Positions 13,401 to 25,400 of a DNA stretch of 64,000 nucleotides are shown one piece after another. The DNA is from Telopea speciosissima (lineage: Eukaryota; Streptophyta; Magnoliopsida; Proteales; Proteaceae), in assembly GCF_018873765.1 (NCBI RefSeq), contig NC_057916.1, positions 11,674,001 to 11,738,000 on the forward strand, read 5' to 3'. Each line of letters opens with the position of its first letter. The stretch's first letter is position 1. The notes under the pieces are model-generated. The model worked only from the letters and a program-made list of their open reading frames with translations. It searched no databases and was not told the origin of the DNA. Made by a program: the position numbers and the translations under genes.

Positions 13401-16400
13401 TGAGTTGTTTATTAAGAGTGTGTGGCGAGTTGCAGATTTGGCCAACAGTACCTTTTCCACTCCTCCATTCTTTGCTGCCATCTCTGTCTCTCTCTCTCTC
13501 TTCTTCTTTCCTATTTTCCCTTTTCACATACCCTGTTCTGGCGCACAACAATATCCTTCGATTGTGAACTGATCTCCTGCACCCCTTCTTCTTTCCTCCC
13601 ATCGTCTAGGCGTATGACTGCTGGCTTTAGGCGACTTTAAGCTCTGAATCTCAGACCCAAAATCTTTCCTTGTGATGAAACACCAAACTGAAACCAAACC
13701 TGGTTTCTATTCTATCAACAATAATTATGCAGCCTTATCCCAACTAAATGGGGTCGGCTACATGGATCCTTGCCCTCCAATCAGCTCTATTCGAGGTCAT
13801 ACTTGATACAGTGCCTAAGCTATGCATGTCTTTCCTCACCATGTCTCCTAAGGTCATTTTAGGTCTGCCCTAGGTTCTTTTAGTTCCTTCAATTTGAATC
13901 AAATCACTCCTTTGTATTGGGGTATCCAAAGGCCTCAATTGAACATGGCCATGGCCCACCCTAAACGACCTTCTCATAGCTTATCATGTATCGGAGCTAC
14001 TCCCAAATCAGCTATAATATGATAATTCCTTATTTTATCCTTGCCACTCATCCATCTCAACATTGTCATCTCTGCTACACTGAGTTTATCTATACAATGC
14101 TTCTTAACTGCCCAACATTCCGCACCATACATCATAGCTGGTCGTAATAACTATCCTATAAAATTTTCCTTTAAATTTTAAAGGAATACACCCATCACAC
14201 AACACTCCGGACGCACCTCTCCACTTCATCCATCCTATTTTAATTCTCTGTGAAACATCATCCTCTACATCACCTTCCGTATTTATGGTTGAGCCCCGAT
14301 ACCTAAAATAATCACTTTGCGGAATCTCGCTCTTATCAATTTTCACCACTTCATTATCCGTCCTAGTGTAACAAAAGTTGCACATTATATACTTCGTCTT
14401 CGTTCTACTTATCTTAAAACTTTTTGATTCCAAGGTTGACCTTTGTAACTCCAACTTGCCGTTAATCCATGCTTTAGTCTCATCCACCAAAACAATATCA
14501 TCAGCAAAAAGCATATACTAAGGAACCTCATCTTGAATGTTTCTGGTTAAATTATCGATGATAAACGCAAACAAATAAGGGCTTAAAGCTGATCCTCGAT
14601 GTAATCCAATTGTCAGTGGAAATTCACTACCTTGACCCCTCACAGTTCTTACACTTGTAATTGCACCGTCATACATATCTTTAATTATGTCCAAATATTT
14701 ACTTGAAACTCTCTTCTCTAGTACTTGCGAGATAAACTCTCCCTCTATCATAAGCTTTTTCTAGGTAAATAAAGAGCATATGGAGATCCTTCTTGCAATC
14801 TCTAAATCTTTCCATGAGTCTCCTAAGCAAGTAGGTAGCTTCTGTCGTGGATCTTCCTTGCATAAAACCAAATTGGTTCTCCATAATAGTAGTTTCTTGT
14901 CTAGGGTGAGTTTCAATCACCCTCTCCATAATTTCATAGTATGACACATTAGTTTTGTGCCTTTATAATTATTGTAGCTCCAAATATCACCTTTACTTTT
15001 GTAAATCGGAACCACGATGCTTCTCCTTTTATCTGGCATTTTCCTTGAGCTCATAATCTTATTAAACAACTTGGTTAGCCAAGATAACCCTTTGATTCCT
15101 AAGCTCTTCCACATTATTATTGGAATCTCATCTTGGCCTTGTGTCTTGCCTACTATCATCCTCCTTAAAGCTTCTTTTACTTCAAACACCCTAATTTTCG
15201 TATATATCTATGACATGTGGTGTCTTGATAGGTAATGCAGTCTTCCGGAACACTATTACTCGAAGTGTCTTTATTTAGTAGACTGCAAAAATAACCTTAT
15301 CATCTCTTGTTAATGGCATCATCCCTTATTAGTACTTTACCATCTTCACTTTTAATACATCTAACATGGTCAAGATCTCTATTCTTATTTTCCCTCACTA
15401 TAACTATCTTATAGATAGCTTTTCCTATTCCTTTGTGCTCAGATTGTTATAAGATCTTTATATTTCTTCGCCCTTGCTTTTTTCCCACAATCTTCTTAGC
15501 TTTTTTCTGCAAAATTGTATCTTACTACTTAAATCCAATCCAACTTGGGGTGCATAAGTGTTAATTATGTTGACAACTACTTTCTCCAACACAAGTTTGA
15601 TGGATATAATCCTATCTCTGAATCTTTTAACATCCATCACATCATTCTTTAAATCTTTATCCACTATTATGCCTACTCCACTTCTATTACTTTTATCCCT
15701 CATAAACCAAAGTTTAAAGTCGTCCAACTCCTTAGCTTTTTTACCCTTCCCTCTAGTCTCTTGAATACAAGCTATGTTAGTCCTTCTTCTCCTCATAACA
15801 TCTATCAATTCTAGACTCTTCTTACTTGTTAAAAATCCAATGTTCCAAGATGTTAATCTAATCTTACGCTTTTGGATTAGCTTCTTTATCTGCACTCGTC
15901 CACTGTGCGAGAAACCTTGCCTACTTGACACCGTATCCGGGCACCAATGCGGTGCGTCGCTTAGAGGGGATGCTCTATCTAACTCTTGCTCACTTTTCAG
16001 TTTTAGCTACACCCAGGTTATACTGTAGCGCGTCACTTATTTTGTTGGGGAACACCCTGGCATATCGTTATAATATAAGGTCGGGCTTCATAGGGTTGTG
16101 CATTGCGACTCAAATGCCAAAGTCTGGGTTAGATTGAGCTTGCCGTGTGGGAGTTCTCATCACAAGTCTCCCCTATTCCGCTGGTTTCTGTTGGTGTTCG
16201 AAGGTTGAAGATAAGTCCTCCTTCCCTTCACGTTATTATCTTTTTTAAGTTGCTTTCCGAAACTGCCCTCCCGTACTTCATTAATTCTGTTTGTCCTTAT
16301 TTTATTTCTTATTCCTAGATTACCCCTTCCTCTCCAATACGTTACACCCCACTTACTCTTTCTCTTCTCTTTAGTTTGAAGTCCAATCAATTACAGTATT

Positions 16401-19400
16401 GCGACTATTGGTAGTTTGCTTCTATAAAGTACTTGGTTGTCATTGAAATTACATATTTGCCACTGCCATTGCATTTTGGACCTCTTAACAGCTTGGGTGG
16501 GCCCATAGCGGACCTAATAGGGTATTCCTTGACCTAGATTCCGCACGAGGCTCGCTCAAGTTCTCGTACGAGAACCATTCTCGTAAGGGCCTGAGCCGCA
16601 CAGATGGAATCCAAGAGTGGGACCCACCTCTCTTGGATTCCATCTGTGTGGCTCAGGCCAATACGAGAATGGTTCTCATACAAGAACCTGAGCTGCACTC
16701 ATTCTGCACCACCCAGACTCCATTCCTCCCAACCACATCTGTATTCATTTCCTCTTGTACTGACCTGATGCCAAGTTGAATACCTTCTGGTCTTATGAAA
16801 TACCGTACTTCTGGTTCTGACCTCTACTGATAAAGGAAGGAAAGAAAATAAAGTACATGGTTGTAAAAGAGGGTAGCTTCGGAGTGTCTACATCCTGGGT
16901 TTCCATAACCAGAAGGGCAGGGATATCATCAGAAAAATAAATTATAAGTTGCATTTTTGGATTTTGTATAAATTAGTTTCAATAACTTGAGTGTGGGTGA
17001 TTTTTACTTTTTCCTTGCATAAGTTGAGGTCGAGGATGTCAATTTAAATTCAAGAAGGAAAGTTTAGTGTTCTAGGGTATTTATCAAAAAAATTATGGAG
17101 CAACCATTTGGAATCTCTGAAACCAGACAGACCCTTGTAATTTTCCCTGACTATAGTAATGCTAAAATTTTTATAATACATTATAGAGTGGAGCTATTGC
17201 AGTCCTAAATGATAAAGTAGGAGGGTACCTATTGCTTTTTATTGCAGTACTCAGAATGAAAGAATTAGACAAATATTCCAGTATTAGCAGCCTAGACAAA
17301 AGGATGTGTGCTTTTTTTCTTGCGTACAATTGGATTTTCAACTTGTAGTAGTCTAAGGAGCTAGATAGAACTGTTCCACAGCAAAATTGGATACGCCTCA
17401 TAATAAATAAATAAATAAATAAGATATACTTCCAATTTTATATATATCTATATACTTCTTTTACGTCATGCGGACGTGATTTCTCAATTCTTATTCTTCT
17501 ATCCAGATCTTTCTTTGTCAGATAAAATTTTTGGAAATTTTAGACTCCAGCTATAAACCAATATGTATATTTAAAATATTGGGTTTTCTCAGTCATTCCC
17601 TTTTTTTACCATAATTCCTGAAGTTTTCCAGTATGCATTTCTTCTAGATTCCCAAAATGGGTTAAGAATATGGGTTAGGTTGATCCCAAAGGAAGAAAAG
17701 ATTATTAACCTCGTTATAGCAACCAAGACTAACCAAAATTTCTGAAAATTTCATTTTCTGGGACCAAATCAAAATGACCACTAAAATGTTTTGGTCTTTC
17801 TTGGCCTGGATACTGGATATTTATGGATCCATTTCTTGCCACCTACACCTCTATTTACTAGCTATAATTTTTCCCCCTTCTCTTCCTATCATTATTGTTC
17901 TGTTTGCTTTACAGCTCATACATAGAGTACATTGTTACACATATATACGTTTCACCAAAGTTTCCACATGGCAAGGTTTCATAGGACTATCTCAAATGAC
18001 TGGCTACAATGGTTTGCAAGTTGAGAATCCTTACCATGGACTCCTTTAACATGAAGAAACTCTAAATGGAAAGTACAAGATCCTTGTAACTATATTGGTC
18101 TTGCATTTCTTCCCCTATAATTATTTAGAACTGATCCCTTCACTATTACTAAATATGGTTTACATTCTTATGCTAATTTGGCATGACCTATGCATTATCT
18201 GTTCAGAGAGATAAGAGAGACTCATCAGGGGAAAACATGACATTAACAGCTACAAGCAGAGCTTTGTCTTTTGACACCAGAAGCCTGACTTGAAAGTAGC
18301 CTTAAAAATTCACACCAGTTTTAATACCACAGAAGACATTAAAGAACTAAGATTCTTGAATGCTGACAGAACCTGAGCATAGTTATGATCTTGTTTTGCA
18401 GAGCTCTTGGACAAAACGGGCAGTAGAAGTTGACAGTCCACAACCTATGTCACCATGGGACCAAAAAGCTGATCCTCCTGATAGCACCTGTGCCCAGGTT
18501 ATTCATCTGAAGACTGAAGCATTAGGCAATGAATGGGTTCCTGTGCATGCAGCAAGAAAATACAAAGAACAAGATGAGCAACTTGGTATGTGCTTTAAAA
18601 AACTACAAATTAAAAAAAAAAAAAGAAGGGAAATCTTGCATACAGATGATTAGTTGCTTTGCAGTGTACTAATCCATGCTGCAACCCATTGTTTTCCATT
18701 CTTCAGACACTGTTGCAATGGGCAAAGATTTGGAGATTGGAGTACCTAGAAATTCAGGTTTACAACTTGAATTTCCAAGTGAGAAAATCTCTATCAATTT
18801 TGCCCACACTAAGCAGGAGATATTGCCTGAACTAGACCGCAAGGAAGATGATGAGAAAATAGGCAAGGGACTACAACTGAACAACGAGAAGCCAATAGGC
18901 GAAATGAGGGCCCAAGCTGCTAAATTAATAGCTACGGTTGCCAACAGTACCAATCATCAGGTGGAAACAGGAGTTTCTGAAGTTCCCAATGCCCCTTCCA
19001 AGATCCCAGATGTCAGAGATAAGACTGTATCTGACAGGGCAGAACTACCATCCCTTGAACTGAGTTTAAAGAGGTTGAGACGAGTTGGAGATGTTGGAAC
19101 TGCCACTCTTGATGAACGCAATGTTTTAAGACATTCAGACCTTTCAGCCTTCTCAAGGTATGAATGAAACTTGTAGGCCTATAATACTTTCAATTTTCAT
19201 GTTGTCAGCTTCAGAACCAGCTGAGCTTTCATATGTTCTCTATCACTGTGCAGGTACAACACTGCTTCAACTACAAATCAGGCTACCACTGGAAACATAG
19301 GAAGCTGCTCTCCTCTTGGTAATAGTTCAGAAGCACTGAAGACAGAATCGATGCACAATTTTCTCTCACATTCAAATGGAACCCCTCCAAATCAACAATC

Positions 19401-22400
19401 CAGTAGTAACAATAATGACATGGGTTCCACAACTAAAAATGCTTTCACCAAGCCAGCACTTCTCAATGACAAGTGTGCGTCCATTTCTTCAGCCAAATCT
19501 CTGCATCCCTCTGCCTTCCAACCTGTGCAGAATGGTCGCATATGTCCATCTCAGCAAATCATATCCAAGAAGGCTAATGATGGAGAAGCTGCCACAGTCC
19601 AGACACAACCAAAAGGCTCAAATAAACAGGTTCCAGTCCAGCATCACCATTATCACTACCACCACCATCATCACCATCACCATAATCCGCAGCAACAGCA
19701 ACCACCACCAGATCATGACGATTGTTCATTGAAAAATGTGGCAGCAGCTGCTCCGCAGTGTGGGTCATCGAATGTGTTTGGTGGGCTTATGGAAGGTAAT
19801 ACTGGTAACTGTAGCCTGAATGGTAGTGCCTCAGGAAGTAACTATGGGAGCAATGGGCAGAATGGAAGTAGCACTGCCATGAACACTGGAGGAATGAACA
19901 TGGAAAGCGACAATGGGATAACTGGAAGAAGTGGAGCTGGCAGCGGCAGTGGGAGTGGTGGTGGGAGTGGAGTCGATCAAAACCGGTTTGCACAAAGAGT
20001 TGCTGTATTGACCAAGTTCCGTCAGAAGAGGAAAGAGAGATGCTTTGAGAAGAAGGTAACCAACTTCAGTTGTTTTTGTGCCTTTATGTATGTCCCTGGG
20101 ACCAAATATAGCTAATAAACTCAGTACCAATTCTGTACACTGGCGGAAAGGTCTGCGGCTCAGCTTGTTAGCCTTTAGAGTGGAAGAAGAAGAAGAGAAG
20201 AGACTTCAAGAGAGCAGCCACGGTTTTGGTTTTATGTGTTGTGTCTCAAAACAAGAGACTAACAGCTTATATTGAAAAGAATATATAATTACACATAGGC
20301 CCTTGGCCTCATACAAATGACACAAAGAATACATAAAAAAGGGGTTATGTACATATATACCCCTGATACAGCTATTCTTAACACTCCCCCTTAAGCTGGG
20401 TGGTATATGTCGTACATACCCAGCTTGTCTAACATAAAACTAAAGTGATGAGAGCTAAGTCCTTTGGTGAAGATGGCTGCCACTTGTTCATTTGTCTTCA
20501 CAAAAAGAGTACAAATAGTCTTAGAGTCTATCTTCTCCTTGATGAAGTATCTGTCAGCCTCAACATGCTTTGTCCTGTCATGTTGAACTGGGTTATGAGC
20601 AATACTTATGGCCGCCTTGTTATCGCAATATAGACTCATAGGTTCAGTCGTCTCAAATCCCAATTCTTGAACAAGTTTCTTCAACCACAAGATTTCGCAC
20701 ACACGAGCCATGGCTCTAAACTCTGCTTCAGCACTTGACCTAGCTACCACAGGTTGCTTCTTACTTCTCCAGGTGACTAAATTTCCCCCAACAAAGGTAC
20801 AGTATCCAGAGGTGGATCTTCTATCAGAAATAGACCCGGCCCAATCAGCATCTATATATATTTCAATTCTTAAGTGACCATTCCTAGAGAAGAGAAGGCC
20901 TTTTCCAGGGCATGACTTCAAATACCTGAGGATCCTATAAACTGCATCAAGATGTCCCATCTTGGGTGCATGCATAAACTGACTCACCACTCCAACAGCG
21001 TAGGTGATGTCAGGCCGGGTGAGGGAGAGATAGATTAGCTTACCTATTAATCTCTGATACTTTTCCACATCCACAAGAGGTTCACCACAATCTTCTCCTA
21101 GTTTGTGGTTCTGCTCAATAGGGGAGGAGATTGGTTTGCACCCTAAGTAGCTTGTCTCTGTAAGTAGATCAAGAACAAACTTCCTTTGGCAAACATTTAT
21201 CCCTTGCTTGGATCTTGAAACTTCAATCCCCAGAAAATACTTTAATGGACCGAGATCTTTGATCTCAAACTGCCGAGCCAAATAAAGCTTAAGCTTTGAG
21301 ATTTCAGCTTCACTGTTTCCCGTGACCACAATGTCATCAACATAAACAATGAGAGCCGTAATAGTATTGCCCTTCCTTTGTATAAACAATGTGTGATCAG
21401 CTTGACTTTGAGTATATCCATTTTCCAGGAGGGCTTGTCTGAACCTCTCAAACCAAGCCTTAGGAGACTGTTTGAGTCCATAGAGAGCCTTCCTAAGACG
21501 ACACACTTTCCCATTGTCATCAGGATGCTTGAACCCAGGAGGAGAGTGCATATATACCTCTTCTTCTAGGTCACTATGTAAGAATGCATTCTTTACATCA
21601 AGCTGGTACAATGGCCAATCAAGGTTTGCAGCCATTGAGAGAAGTACACGAATGGAGTTATGCTTGGCTACCGGAGCAAAGGTTTCCTGATAGTCAATGC
21701 CATACACCTGTGTATAACCCTTGGTGACAAGTCTTGCCTTATACCTCTCCACAATACCATCAGACTTGAACTTGACTGTGAATACCCATCTGCATCCAAC
21801 AGGGATTCTCCCTTTAGGGAGTTCAACAAGGTCTCAAGTGATTCTTCTCAAGAGCCAACATCTCTGTATTCATTGCTTCTCTCCATTGTGGATCTACCAT
21901 AGCCTTTGCTACATTCTTGGGAATAGATATGGATAACATAGCTACAGTGAAGGCTATACCTGTAGGGGAGATAGAATCATAGGAAACAAACTTGGCAATG
22001 GGATCAGTACATGCCCGAGTTCCCTTGCGGTGAGCAATAGGAAGATCTAAGTCTGAGGATGTAGAAGTAGAGGGAGGTATACCTATCTCGATGGATGAAG
22101 GCTCAAGATGAGGAGACGAAGAAGGATTTTGGCAAGTCTTCTTTATAGGAAGCCATGAAGAGGGATTTCTCCTGTCCTTCGTATACACCAGTAGCTCCCC
22201 CTGTTCTCTGTTCACCTATGCACTAAGAGGCTCCCCCTCAACAACAGTATCCACAGAAGGTTCCCCCTCAATAACAGTATCCACATTCTTTCCCTTGTCA
22301 ATCTGAAAAGGGGAAATAGGGACAGGAGAGGAGAAAGGAAATGAAACAAACTCGGGAACCTCTTCACCCTCAATACCACCACCAAAAGATGAACACTCCC

Positions 22401-25400
22401 CCTAAAGAGGTGACTGAAAATACGGTATGGTTTCAAAGAAATGGACATCTCTGGAGAGAAGCCACCAACGATACAAGGATGATAGCATTTATACCCTTTA
22501 GAGGTGGAGGAATATCCAAGAAAGATGCACTTTAGAGCCTTAGGATCCAATTTAGTGCGGGCAGATTTGCTAATATGTACATAGCAAATACAGCCAAACA
22601 CCCTTGGAGGAAGAGAAAAGGAAGAAGACTGTGAGGGTAAGACATCAAGAGGAACCTTAAAGTTCAAGACACTAGACGGCATGTGATTAATAAGAAAGAC
22701 AGCAGTGAGTAGAGTATCAAACCAAAAAGTTTTTGGAACATGCATGGTAAACCAAAGGGATCTAGCCACTTCAAGGAGATGGCTATTTTTTCTTTCAGCC
22801 ACCCCATTTTGTTGTGGGGTATCAACACAGGCCACCTGATGAATAATGCCATGGTCAGAAAAAAAGGTTTCCAAACCACTATACATATACTCCCCACCTT
22901 TATCAAAACAAACAATTTGGATCCGAGTTTGAAATTGGGTATACACTAACTTATAAAAAATTTTAAATGCAACATAGACATCACTCTTGTGTTTCAAAAG
23001 GTAAACCCAAGTAACCCGATAATAGTCATCAATGAAAGAAACAAAGTAGTGGAAGCCACGCAAAGAGGTAACCGGGGAAGGCCCCCAAACATCAGTATGG
23101 ATAAAATGAAAAGGTGAAGTAGATCTATTACCATTAGATGCATAAACTGTTTTACAACTTTTGGCAAATAGACAAGGTTCACAATTAAAAACATGAGTGA
23201 CAGAAAAAGAAGTAAATAAATGTGGCAACAATTTCCTCATAACAGAAAAAGAAGGGTGCCCCAAACGACGATGCCAAAGCAAAATATCCTTTTGAGTACG
23301 TCCACCTTCTTGCCCACAAACATAGGACTGAGCTTGCACAACAGGGGAAGCACCAGTCTCCAAAACATACAAGCCGTTAGTTTCACGACCACTGCTAATC
23401 ACCCTCCTCGTCATCAAATCCTAAAAAAGACAATGGGTAGGAAAGAAGGTGACAAAGCAATTCAAAGATTTAGTCAATTGGCTAACTGAAAGAGGGTTAG
23501 TGGCAAAGTTAAGAAGATGAAAGACAGACTTCAAGGGTAAAAGTGGTGTAACCTGAATATTTCCCTTACCAGAAATGGAAGAGAAGGAACAATCAACAAT
23601 TTTTACCTTATCTTTCCCAGAACAAACAGAATAGGAATTATACAGTTGAGACCTACCAGTCATATGATCCTTGGCATCTGAGTCAATGACCCAAGGTGTG
23701 GTGTCGGAGGAGGAAGAGGCTTGTAGTGCAGTGGAAGTAGGAGTAGCAGAGGAACCATCCAGGTGGGCCACAATCCGGCGAAATGCAGCAATGTCTTTGG
23801 AAAGAGAGGATGGATCATATTCAATGACTCCAACATGAGCCTTAGGCCCCTTCTTCCGCTGTCCCTTTAGTCCCCCAGAGGAACTAGAAGGGGGCTTCTC
23901 ATGGAGATCCCAACAAAAGTCCTTTGTATGCCCGGATTTGCCACAATGGTCATATAAGAATCGGCCCTTCGTAGCTCCCTTATCATCTCCCTTAGCAGCC
24001 CCCTTATCAGCTCCCTTAGTGGAGTCCTGAGGGGTGGAAGAAACAAGAGCAGAGTGCTTAACAGTGGGAGTAGTCCCCATGGCACCCCTACGGGTCTCTT
24101 CACTCTGTAGATATCCACACACCTCCTCCAGTGAGGGAAGACTTGGTCGGCCAAGGATTTGTACCCTAAGAGGGTCAAAGTCAGAATTAAGGCCGCCAAG
24201 GAGAAATAAGACCCTCTCTTTCTGAAACAGCCGGTGTACCTTGACCTCATCATCAGGACACAACTGAAGATCTCTATAGTGATCATACTCCTCCCACAGG
24301 CCCACAACAAGACTATAGTAGTCAGAGATGCTTCTATCACCCTGGCGCAGGCTAACAATCTGTTGGAGAAGTTGGTACACCTTTGTAGAGTCCCCAACCC
24401 GATCAAAGATATGGGCCACACTGTCCCAAATGTCTTTGGCAGTCTCCTTGCCCATAAACCTTCTTCCAATCTCAGGCTTCATTGAGAAAAGAAGCCAAGC
24501 CATCACAAGAGAATTCTCAGTGTCCCATTTGGAGTACCCTTGCTCGGTAGGAAGGAGGGCCTTGATGCTACTATATATGTACCCCATCTTCCCCCTACAC
24601 CGAAGAATCAGTTTCATGGATCGGGACCAATCCAAATAGTTGTGGTTCTCAAGCTTGGCAATAGGAAGTTGGATATTGGGGCTCTCAAAGGAAGAAGGGA
24701 GAGATGGAGTTGTTTCCACAAGGGGCAAGGGTGTCTCGACATTTTTCTCACCCATATTTGATCTCAAATCACCTACTTAAAAGGAGGAAACAACAGCACT
24801 TCAAGCAAACAGGTTTGTCCCAAAACAGTAGGCACAAAAAACAGGGCAAACAATAGCCAAAAAGGCTAGAAACACTTGTAGATCTTCAGAAAATACTCAA
24901 ATAGCAGCGGAATAAAGATGAGTAATGCTCCTTACCCAAAAACGATGCAAATGGACCATAAAAAATGGCCAAACAGGGCTCTATTGAAGAGCAGGTGCCT
25001 AACAAGAACTCTAGCTGGTGGAAATTCTGGGCAGAACAGCCAAACCAAGATGCAATGGGAATGAATGGGTGCTTGCAGAAGGTTAAAGAGAAGCAAAGGA
25101 GATCAAAGAGGACCCCCAAACGAAACTAGAGCACTAAGAAGCACTCCATTTGGATTCCAAACGAGAGAGAAACAAGCTGGAGAAGATGACCTAACCAGTC
25201 CTTCGAACAGCAGCAGAAAACAGGTGAATGAAACCCTTCTTCACACTCCAAACTTCCTTCGAACACTTGCAAACAGTAGGATCAATGCTCTGATACCATG
25301 TTAGCTTTTAGAGTGGAAGAAGAAGAAGAGAAGAGACTTCAAGAGAGCAGCCACGGTTTTGGTTTTATGTGTTGTGTCTCAAAACAAGAGACTAACAGCT

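Larger units (their letters stand above)
2430..18401 (+). other. 15.97-kb PRR7 intron filled with transposon remnants
   Basis: The intron lies between ACTCAG|GTATGG and TTTTGCAG|AGCTCT, and the flanking exons join in phase 0 (codons for GTQ then SSWTK). It holds a decayed hAT transposase, an L1-type LINE 3' fragment, an Au-like SINE, a MITE with LINE RT sequence, an RTE LINE and a hairpin MITE, annotated separately. Stretches 2430-3060, 10011-13700 and 16712-18400 show no coding or element I can name. Within 11040-11500 the sequence is rich in AGGGTT/TTAGGG-like words without a regular array. A (CT)n run sits at 12426-12452 with TATATAA shortly after it. Confidence 0.85.

Noticed and set aside
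15774-16137. Plus-strand frames over the RTE LINE
   Set aside because: Antisense shadows of the endonuclease and leader of the element.
19376-19732. Overlapping frame in the PRR7 His-rich exon
   Set aside because: Shadow of the CAC/CAT-rich coding sequence; repeats of Ile/Thr come from the same tract in another phase.
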